Positions 5,651-11,563 of a stretch of DNA of 11,563 nt are shown one piece after another. Every line of letters begins with the position of its first letter. Positions within the stretch are counted from its first letter, which is position 1. The position numbers and the translations under genes were made by a program. This DNA comes from Legionellaceae bacterium UBA2794 (GTDB lineage Bacteria; Pseudomonadota; Gammaproteobacteria; Legionellales; Legionellaceae). The notes under the pieces were generated by a model, which saw only the letters and a program-made list of their open reading frames with translations, did not search any database and had not been told where the DNA came from. The stretch spans positions 30,139 through 41,701 of the forward strand of contig DEHS01000080.1 in the NCBI GenBank assembly GCA_002352055.1, written 5' to 3'.

Positions 5651-7831
5651 GTGAGTAAAAAATCAAAAGATCCTTTTTTTAAAAGGGAAAGTGAAAAATA
5701 TGATGATCCTATCCCCAGTCGTGAATTCATTATGGAAGTGCTCGATGAATACGGCCGGCCCATGTCGCGAAATCAGTTATTTGATAAACTGAATCTGACT
5801 GAAGAGAGTAAGCAGGAATCATTAGGCTTTCGCTTAAAAGCAATGTTACGTGACGGACAAATAATGCAGGATCGCCGTGGGCGTTTTTGTTTGCTGCAAA
5901 AAATAAATTTGCGTCGTGGCAGCGTGCAAGGTCATCCCGATGGCTTTGGTTTCTTTATCCCTGATGATGGGGGTGATGATATGGTGCTGTCTGCGAAAGA
6001 AATGCGCAGTGTCATGCACGGTGATATGGTGCTTGCCTATCAGGCGGGAGTAGATCGTCGAGGCCGACCGGAAGGTAAAATTCATGAAGTTCTTGAGCAT
6101 GCCAATGCAACGGTGGTGGGTCGATTTTTTAGTGAGCATGGTGTAAGTTTTGTACTACCCGATAGTAAGCGTTTAACTCAGGATATTTCAATACCTGCCG
6201 AATTTGCAGCGGGTGCCAAAAATGGACAGATGGTTTTGGTAGAGTTAATTGCCTATCCAAACAAAAGAACGCAGGCTATTGGCAAAGTGATTCATATCTT
6301 GGGTGACCACATGGCCCCTGGAATGGAAATACAGGTGGCGATTCATGCGCATAGCATTCCTTTTGAGTGGCCCGATGATGTCCTCACTGAAGTGGCTAAA
6401 ATTCCTCAGCAAGTGACTGAAGACCAATTAAAAAACCGCACGGATTTACGTAAATTTTCTTTTGTGACTATCGACGGTGAAGATGCGAAAGATTTTGACG
6501 ATGCAGTTTATTGTTATCGAAAGCCTAAGGGCGGGTATCAGCTATACGTAGCCATTGCCGATGTCAGTAATTATGTTGCTAAAGATTCAGCTTTGGATAA
6601 AGAGGCTTCACGAAGAGGTAATTCCGTTTACTTCCCGGGGAAAGTAGTCCCTATGCTGCCTGAAGCGTTATCTAATGGTTTGTGTTCTTTAAATCCTCAT
6701 GTTGACCGCCTCTGTATGGTTGCGGAAATGTCTATTACTGAGGACGGTAAAATTTCCCGATCGCGGTTTTATCGCGGAGTCATTCATTCACATGCCCGAT
6801 TAACGTATACTCAGGTTGGTTCCTGGCTAGACCAGAAAAAGGCCGATGAAGATCATCAGCCTTTGTGGCCGATGTTAGAAACATTACATGATTTATACCA
6901 TACATTACTGGTTACCCGTAAAAACCGTGGTGCAATGGATTTTGAGACCACAGAAACACGGATAGAATTTGATGAGCATAAAAAAATTAAATGCATTGTT
7001 CCAGTAGTTCGTAATGATGCTCATAAATTGATTGAAGAATGTATGTTGGCTGCGAATGTGGCGACCGCCCGTTTTCTCGAAAAAGCTGAGATTCCTACAC
7101 TGTATCGGGTGCATGCTGCTCCTGAAGAGGATAAAATAACTGCTTTACGCCAGTTTTTAGGTGAATTAGGTTTGCAACTTGGAGGCGGAAAAAAACCCGG
7201 TCCAAAAGATTTCCAACGCACTATGAGCACTATTGGTGATCGTCCCGAGAAACATTTAATCGAAACGGTCATGTTACGGTCATTAAAACAGGCGCAATAT
7301 GTTGAAGCTAATGAAGGTCATTTTGGATTAGCCTATTCGGCATATACCCATTTTACATCCCCCATCAGGCGATTTCCGGATTTACTAATCCATCGCGCTA
7401 TTGGACATATACTCGACAATCATCCTGTGTATGAGTTTAGCTACAGCCATGATGATATGAATCGACTTGGCAAGCATTCATCTATGACTGAACGACGGGC
7501 AGATGATGCAACCCGTGAAGTGGTTGCATGGCTGAAATGTGAGTACATGCAAGATAAATTGGGCCAAGTATTTATGGGTCGAATCTCAGCAGTAACCAGT
7601 TTTGGTATTTTTGTCGAACTGGATGAGATTTATGTTGAAGGCCTCGTTCATGTCACTTCTTTGAAGAATGATTACTACACCTTTGACTCGGTCAAGCATC
7701 GGTTAATTGGAACTCGCGGCGGCCAGGTTTATCGACTAGGCGATAAAATGAATGTATTGGTTGCCAGAGTAGATCTTGATGAGCGTAAGATAGATTTTGA
7801 GCCTGCAGAGGAAGATGTTACGAATGAGTGA
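5651..7831 (+). CDS. rnr: Ribonuclease R (3'-5' exoribonuclease)
   Basis: RNase R degrades RNA processively from the 3' end, including structured RNA and rRNA fragments, and acts in mRNA decay and RNA quality control in the cytoplasm. The product has 726 residues. In order: a winged-helix N-terminal region (about 20-85), cold-shock/OB domains (about 88-145 and 155-230), the RNB catalytic domain (about 262-590) and a C-terminal S1 domain (about 638-718). The metal-binding acidic cluster DGEDAKDFDDA is intact, with D275, D281, D283 and D284 matching E. coli D272, D278, D280 and D281. The conserved YTHFTSPIRRFPDLLIHRAI block is at 566-585. The start is GTG: an in-frame TGA sits two codons upstream, and the N-terminus (KDPFFKRESEKYDDPIPSREFIMEVL) matches E. 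coli RNase R. Unlike the 813-residue E. coli enzyme, it stops just after S1 and lacks the lysine-rich tail. It overlaps rlmB by 8 nt. Confidence 0.96.
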   Translation: MSKKSKDPFFKRESEKYDDPIPSREFIMEVLDEYGRPMSRNQLFDKLNLTEESKQESLGFRLKAMLRDGQIMQDRRGRFCLLQKINLRRGSVQGHPDGFGFFIPDDGGDDMVLSAKEMRSVMHGDMVLAYQAGVDRRGRPEGKIHEVLEHANATVVGRFFSEHGVSFVLPDSKRLTQDISIPAEFAAGAKNGQMVLVELIAYPNKRTQAIGKVIHILGDHMAPGMEIQVAIHAHSIPFEWPDDVLTEVAKIPQQVTEDQLKNRTDLRKFSFVTIDGEDAKDFDDAVYCYRKPKGGYQLYVAIADVSNYVAKDSALDKEASRRGNSVYFPGKVVPMLPEALSNGLCSLNPHVDRLCMVAEMSITEDGKISRSRFYRGVIHSHARLTYTQVGSWLDQKKADEDHQPLWPMLETLHDLYHTLLVTRKNRGAMDFETTETRIEFDEHKKIKCIVPVVRNDAHKLIEECMLAANVATARFLEKAEIPTLYRVHAAPEEDKITALRQFLGELGLQLGGGKKPGPKDFQRTMSTIGDRPEKHLIETVMLRSLKQAQYVEANEGHFGLAYSAYTHFTSPIRRFPDLLIHRAIGHILDNHPVYEFSYSHDDMNRLGKHSSMTERRADDATREVVAWLKCEYMQDKLGQVFMGRISAVTSFGIFVELDEIYVEGLVHVTSLKNDYYTFDSVKHRLIGTRGGQVYRLGDKMNVLVARVDLDERKIDFEPAEEDVTNE
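7807..7813 (+). promoter_or_regulatory. Ribosome binding site choosing the rlmB start, inside the end of rnr
   Basis: AGAGGAA is followed ten bases later by the ATG at 7824. The alternative ATG at 7815 is too close to this site, and the upstream TTG at 7797 lies before it. The 7824 start also gives MSEQFVYGVHAV, which matches the RlmB N-terminus. Confidence 0.65.
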
Positions 7832-8573
7832 ACAGTTTGTATATGGGGTGCATGCGGTTAGTGCGTTACTTGCTAATCCTCGTCGAGTCATTCATAAACT
7901 TTATGTGAATCAGGACCGAATCGATAAGCGAGTACAGGATTTATTGGAACAGGCCGAAAAAGCGCATATTAAGGTGGAAAAAATATCTGTGACCAAAATG
8001 AATCAACAATTTGCTGAATATAATCATCAGGGAGTGGTCGCCAGCGCGCTTCCATTGCCAGATTATAATGAATCAGATCTGATTTCTTTGGTGAATGCGA
8101 GTAAAAAGCCTGGTTTGATTTTGATACTTGATGGGATCACTGATCCTCATAATTTAGGGGCGTGTTTGCGATCAGCAGATGCAACAGGTGTCGATTTTGT
8201 CATGATCCCCAAAGATAAAAGCGCAAGCGTCACGCCAGTGGTCAGTAAAGTAGCTTGTGGTGCTGCTGAATCAGTTCCGTTAGTTCGAGTGACCAATCTT
8301 GTGCGTGCCATGGATATTTTAAAAGAGCAGGGTGTCTGGATCTATGGTGCAGCAGGTGAAGCAAAATGCTCGCTTTATCAGATTGATTGTACCGGTATGG
8401 TTGCAATTGCCATGGGAGCCGAGGGTGAGGGATTGCGTCGTCTGACTCGTGAACATTGTGATGGATTATTTTCTCTACCCATGGCGGGGAGTGTCGATAG
8501 CCTTAACGTATCAGTTGCTACAGGAGTTTCCTTGTATGAGGTTGTCCGGCAAAGACAAAAGGTTTTAGCATGA
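7824..8573 (+). CDS. rlmB: 23S rRNA (guanosine-2251-2'-O)-methyltransferase
   Basis: RlmB uses S-adenosylmethionine to methylate the 2'-OH of G2251 in the P-loop of 23S rRNA. It belongs to the SpoU (SPOUT, trefoil-knot) family and acts as a dimer in the cytoplasm. From the ATG at 7824 the product has 249 residues, close to E. coli RlmB (243). The N-terminal substrate-binding domain starts FVYGVHAVSALL. The three SpoU motifs are present: DGITDPHNLGACLRSADATG, with the conserved Asn and Arg; IAMGAEGEGLRRL; and LPMAGSVDSLNVSVATGVSLYE, which forms the knot and binds the cofactor. The first codons overlap the last 8 nt of rnr, and the stop overlaps the rpiA start by 4 nt (ATGA), so the three genes are translationally linked. 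The rnr-rlmB pairing is also seen in E. coli and other gamma-proteobacteria. Confidence 0.96.
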   Translation: MSEQFVYGVHAVSALLANPRRVIHKLYVNQDRIDKRVQDLLEQAEKAHIKVEKISVTKMNQQFAEYNHQGVVASALPLPDYNESDLISLVNASKKPGLILILDGITDPHNLGACLRSADATGVDFVMIPKDKSASVTPVVSKVACGAAESVPLVRVTNLVRAMDILKEQGVWIYGAAGEAKCSLYQIDCTGMVAIAMGAEGEGLRRLTREHCDGLFSLPMAGSVDSLNVSVATGVSLYEVVRQRQKVLA

Positions 8574-9220
8574 ATGACTTAAAAATTAAGGCAGCAAAAG
8601 CGGCGTTAGATTACGTTGATGATGACATGATCATAGGCGTTGGAACAGGCTCAACGGTCAACTTTTTCATTGCTGAATTAGCATCTATAAAACATCGAAT
8701 AGATGCCTGTGTTTCAAGCTCCAGAGCCACTGAGTCACTATTGCGAGAATATGGCATTCCGGTCATCGATTTAAATTCCGCTCCTGAGTTACCCATTTAC
8801 ATAGATGGCGCAGATGAAGTCAATTCCCGTGGGGAAATGATTAAAGGGGGAGGTGGTGCACTTACTCGGGAAAAAATTGTTGCCAATGTAGCCAGACAGT
8901 TTATTTGTATTGTAGATGAATCCAAAATGGTACCTGTCCTGGGGCAATTTCCAATAGCGGTAGAGGTGATACCCATGGCTCGCAGTTTTGTTGCCCGCCA
9001 AATAGTTGGTCTGGGGGGTGATCCTGAATATCGTGAGGGGTTTATCACTGATAATGGCAATATTATTTTGGATGTATTTAATCTTCCTATGGGCTCCATG
9101 ATTGAGCTAGAGGATCGAATTAATATAATACCTGGAGTGGTTGAAAATGGGCTATTTGCCCGCCGACTGGCTGATAAAATATTGGTGGCAAGTGCGAAGG
9201 GTGTTGCTACTGTAAAATAA
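8570..9220 (+). CDS. rpiA: Ribose-5-phosphate isomerase A
   Basis: RpiA interconverts ribose 5-phosphate and ribulose 5-phosphate in the non-oxidative pentose phosphate pathway, supplying ribose for nucleotide synthesis. The product has 216 residues (E. coli RpiA is 219). Visible motifs: the phosphate-binding GVGTGSTVNFFI (23-34); SSSRATESLLREYGIPV (49-65); the active-site loop DGADEVN (79-85); KGGGGALTREKIVA (92-105); and IVDESKMVPVLG (114-125). D79, D82, K92 and E101 correspond to the E. coli catalytic D81, D84, K94 and E103, so the enzyme should be active. The start overlaps the rlmB stop as ATGA, the usual sign of translational coupling. No terminator is evident between its stop and the next gene, so read-through into the 5'-nucleotidase gene is possible. 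Confidence 0.97.
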   Translation: MNDLKIKAAKAALDYVDDDMIIGVGTGSTVNFFIAELASIKHRIDACVSSSRATESLLREYGIPVIDLNSAPELPIYIDGADEVNSRGEMIKGGGGALTREKIVANVARQFICIVDESKMVPVLGQFPIAVEVIPMARSFVARQIVGLGGDPEYREGFITDNGNIILDVFNLPMGSMIELEDRINIIPGVVENGLFARRLADKILVASAKGVATVK

Positions 9221-9265
9221 CGAGTATTCACTTTGTTTTGTAACGAATAATAGGTTTCTTGAATT

Positions 9266-10654
9266 ATGGATATGCATAAAGTATTTGTAAATCGTGTCTT
9301 GAATATGAAAAAAATCAAGCTGGTGGGTGTGGATATGGACCATACCTTGATTCGTTACAATTCGGAGGCTTTTGAAGGGTTAGTCTATCAATTGGTTATT
9401 GATAAACTGGTTGAGCTCAAACAATACCCATCCCAAATTAAAAAGCTGAAATTCAATTATCGGGACGCTATACGTGGTCTGGTGATTGATACAAATAATG
9501 GCAATATTTTAAAATTAAGTCGATATGGTGCTATAAGACAAAGTTATCATGGGACAAAACCGATAAGTTTTATGGAGCAGCAGGAGATATATCGGAGTAT
9601 ATATGTTGATTTGGGTGATCCCAATTACATGCCTATAGATACTTCATTTTCTATTGCTTTTTGTGTTTTATACAGCCAGTTGGTTGATTTAAAAGATGAG
9701 TTAGGTGACCTTATGCCCACTTATCAAAACCTGGCTCAGGATGTGCAGTACTGCGTGGATAAAGTTCACTCAGATGGCAGTTTGAAAAAGATTATTTGTA
9801 AAGATTTAAAAAAATATGTAATTAAAGAAAAAGCAGTCGTTGAAGGGATAAAACATTTTATACGACATGGTAAAAAAATTTTTATTCTAACCAATTCTGA
9901 GTATTTTTATACTAAATTATTATTGGATTACGCAATAAATCCTTTTTTGTCAGGGGGTGAAACTTGGCGGGATTTATTTACTTATGTAATCACTCTGGCA
10001 AATAAACCCCGGTTTTTTTATGACAATCTTCGGTTTTTAGCAGTGGATCCTGAAACAGGCACCATGACTAATGCTGAGGGTTCCCTAGTTCCCGGAATTT
10101 ATCAGGGCGGTAATGCGAAAAAATTTACTGAAAACCTGAATCTTAGTGGTGATGAAATACTCTATATTGGGGATCATATCTATGGTGATATTTTGCGCTT
10201 GAAGAAGGATTGTAATTGGCGAACAGCTTTAGTAGTAGATGAGCTGGGTGATGAAATTGCATCTCAAATAAAAGCATTACCGATAGAAAAAAAAATAACC
10301 CAAGCCATGAAAGTTAAAAAGAATCTTGAACAAAAGTACGTTGATTTATGTACACAAAGCATTGATGAAAATTCTGAACTGTACGAGCCTGAAATTCAGG
10401 AATTGCAGGGGAGAATTACCACTGTTGATAAGGAAATTTCTAAATTATTAGTGGAACAAAGTGCTTTTTACAATCCTCGCTGGGAGCGAGTATTCCGCGC
10501 GGGTGCGGAAGAAAGTTATTTTGCCTACCAAGTGGATCGCTTTGCCTGTATTTATATGGAGAAATTGTCGGACTTATTAGAGCATTCCCCTATTACCTAT
10601 TTTAGGGCAAACAGACGCCTGCTGGCGCATGATATCGATATTTGCGGCTTATGA
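9266..10654 (+). CDS. Cytosolic 5'-nucleotidase of the HAD family (IMP/GMP type)
   Basis: The 462-residue protein belongs to the HAD-IG 5'-nucleotidase family (HAD_5_nucleotid), related to eukaryotic cytosolic purine 5'-nucleotidase NT5C2. It hydrolyses nucleoside monophosphates, probably IMP and GMP by family assignment, to nucleosides and phosphate. HAD motif I is GVDMDHTLIRY, with nucleophile D23 and acid/base D25. Motif II is IFILTNSEY, with T209 and N210. The motif III lysine lies in GGNAKKF (285-286). Motif IV is YIGDHIYGDIL, with D303 and D308. A long helical segment (about 340-400) precedes the conserved RVFRAGAEESYFAYQVDRFACIY near the end. The sequence closely resembles L. pneumophila lpg0095 as I remember it, including the N-terminus from this ATG. 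The only RBS-like AGG is 11 bases upstream, so initiation may be modest. An internal ATG at 9305 has no RBS. It lies 45 bp after rpiA on the same strand. It is convergent with the porin gene. Confidence 0.93.
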   Translation: MDMHKVFVNRVLNMKKIKLVGVDMDHTLIRYNSEAFEGLVYQLVIDKLVELKQYPSQIKKLKFNYRDAIRGLVIDTNNGNILKLSRYGAIRQSYHGTKPISFMEQQEIYRSIYVDLGDPNYMPIDTSFSIAFCVLYSQLVDLKDELGDLMPTYQNLAQDVQYCVDKVHSDGSLKKIICKDLKKYVIKEKAVVEGIKHFIRHGKKIFILTNSEYFYTKLLLDYAINPFLSGGETWRDLFTYVITLANKPRFFYDNLRFLAVDPETGTMTNAEGSLVPGIYQGGNAKKFTENLNLSGDEILYIGDHIYGDILRLKKDCNWRTALVVDELGDEIASQIKALPIEKKITQAMKVKKNLEQKYVDLCTQSIDENSELYEPEIQELQGRITTVDKEISKLLVEQSAFYNPRWERVFRAGAEESYFAYQVDRFACIYMEKLSDLLEHSPITYFRANRRLLAHDIDICGL

Positions 10655-10789
10655 AAATCTCCTGGTGCAGTGAACGCAACAAGTCAAAATTTTTTACATG
10701 AATTCCACCCGGATTGTTCTATTTGCTTTTTACAGATGTAATTAAAGATTTGGTAAGATATTCGTTTAATACCAGAACCCAAAATTTGT
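10655..10789. other. Convergent intergenic gap without a recognised terminator
   Basis: The 135 bp between the ends of the 5'-nucleotidase and porin genes contain A/T runs such as AATTTTTT near 10690 but no clear GC-rich hairpin followed by a U-tract in either direction. Termination here may depend on Rho, or on structure I cannot judge by eye. Confidence 0.5.
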
Positions 10790-11563
10790 TCATAATAATT
10801 TTGACACTATTTCTAGAGCATAAGATTGTTGGTTATTCGTCGTACCACCATTTTTTTTGACAAAAGAAGCTACATTTGAGAAATCATGTCGGGTTTCAGC
10901 CCTTAACTCAACTTCCTTAAATAGTGCATATCCCAGTGTTAAAGTAATTTCATCCCAATGTTGCACAACACCCGTACGATAGCCATCGCAATCATTAAAG
11001 AGTTCGCCACGAAGCGACGTTCGCCATCTATCATTAAATTTATAATTGATATAACCCGCAACTCCTTGCCAAACTGCTTTTGATACAACGCCAGTTGGTA
11101 GCCCTGCTTTTGATTGAACACCTCCATCATAGTTTGCTATAAAACTTAATTTATCAGAGGCATGTAACGTTGCAACTAAATCGATTAATGTGCGCTGACC
11201 TGTAGGGCCACTCGATGTCCCATCGACAATGCGCTCTTGGCCTGAATAAGCAAAAGCGGCAAAAGAGAACATAGGGTTAAATTTATAAGTAGCTCCCAGC
11301 TCAATGGTTTTCTTGCGGCCAGTATCACGAATACTGTCCCAACCATTATTTATACCTCCTATCAGAGTGAGCTTATCGTGAGGATTATAGGACGTTCGTA
11401 ATCCCGTAACCGTAAAAGGCTCTGCGTACCCCCAAATAATGGAACGAGAAAAATTAGTGTTGTTATATGGGAACATATTTTCCGCACCTGCCAATTCAAT
11501 AAAATTTCCTCCCATCCAGGTCAAAGAGCCACTTGTATATTGTAAAAATGCTTGTGGAATCGC
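10790..11563 (-). CDS. Outer membrane beta-barrel porin, OmpL-like porin-2 family (N-terminal part outside window)
   Basis: The frame is open to the right edge, so 257 C-terminal residues are visible and the start and signal peptide are missing. The visible part begins AIPQAFLQYTSGSLTWMGGNFIELAGAENMFPYNNTNFSRSIIWGYAEPFTVTGLRTSY. The pattern of a shared-strand GNF segment, then ENMFPYNNTNFSRS, then EPFTVTG is typical of the putative beta-barrel porin-2 family. Alternating hydrophobic/polar strands with short turns follow to the end (for example LTLIGGINNGWD, TIELGATYKFN, MFSFAAFAYSG, LSFIANYDGG, GYINYKFNDRW, ITLTLGYALF, VELRAETRHDFS). It should act as an outer membrane channel; the substrate cannot be told. 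The last residues are ALEIVSKLL, without the C-terminal aromatic common in outer membrane proteins. A TTG at 11524 is not a start, since homologous sequence continues upstream. Confidence 0.85.
   Translation of the reverse strand, partial: AIPQAFLQYTSGSLTWMGGNFIELAGAENMFPYNNTNFSRSIIWGYAEPFTVTGLRTSYNPHDKLTLIGGINNGWDSIRDTGRKKTIELGATYKFNPMFSFAAFAYSGQERIVDGTSSGPTGQRTLIDLVATLHASDKLSFIANYDGGVQSKAGLPTGVVSKAVWQGVAGYINYKFNDRWRTSLRGELFNDCDGYRTGVVQHWDEITLTLGYALFKEVELRAETRHDFSNVASFVKKNGGTTNNQQSYALEIVSKLL

Noticed and set aside
7797..7823. Upstream TTG or ATG starts for rlmB
   Set aside because: They precede or touch the ribosome binding site and add residues not found in RlmB proteins.
8797..9318. Minus-strand ORF of 173 codons opposite rpiA
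   Set aside because: It is the reverse frame of a securely identified gene. Its low-complexity Ser/Pro/Ile composition is that of a shadow ORF.
10796..10830. Plus-strand TTGACA followed by TAAGAT inside the porin end
   Set aside because: The spacer is only 14 bp, and it points into the antisense of the porin with no gene to serve.
1..11563. CRISPR arrays, insertion sequences, prophage or toxin-antitoxin genes
   Set aside because: No regularly spaced repeats, transposase or integrase motifs, or small paired toxin-antitoxin ORFs were seen on either strand.

Overview
The window looks like a chromosomal segment from a gamma-proteobacterium of the Legionellaceae, most likely Legionella or a close relative. 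The basis is the AT-rich coding style, a HAD-type cytosolic IMP/GMP 5'-nucleotidase very like the Legionella pneumophila protein I know as lpg0095, a long alpha-helical orphan protein, and an effector-like C-terminal tail at the left edge. The genus call is an inference from protein resemblance; no search was run.

Left part (1-1399). A serine-rich reading frame enters from the left edge and stops at 236; it is the C-terminal end of an unidentified protein. Two bases later, on the minus strand, a DUF4254 protein gene ends. It is preceded by a small intrinsic terminator and by yaiI, encoding a UPF0178/YaiI-YqxD PIN-like protein, also on the minus strand. A non-coding stretch of about 300 bp (1400-1703) separates yaiI from the rightward genes. 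It holds a good sigma70-like promoter facing right, a weaker one facing left, and three inverted repeats.

Centre (1704-5542). A 1,112-residue protein of unrecognised function, apparently all alpha-helical and cytoplasmic by sequence, is followed 23 bp later by a small secreted protein with four mature cysteines. The two are probably cotranscribed.

Right-centre (5543-9220). This is a compact rightward operon: rnr (RNase R), rlmB (23S rRNA G2251 2'-O-methyltransferase) and rpiA (ribose-5-phosphate isomerase A). The genes overlap by 8 and 4 nt, and a perfect TATAAT box lies just before rnr. The operon groups RNA decay/quality control, ribosome maturation and pentose-phosphate metabolism. A HAD 5'-nucleotidase gene follows 45 bp later on the same strand and may belong to the same unit. 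Its nucleoside products can feed ribose phosphate to RpiA.

Right end (10655-11563). A convergent gene on the minus strand encodes a beta-barrel porin of the OmpL/porin-2 type; its N-terminal part lies outside the window. I see no RNA genes, CRISPR arrays, transposases or phage genes. The least explained items are the 1,112-residue protein, its secreted neighbour and the partial frame at the left edge.
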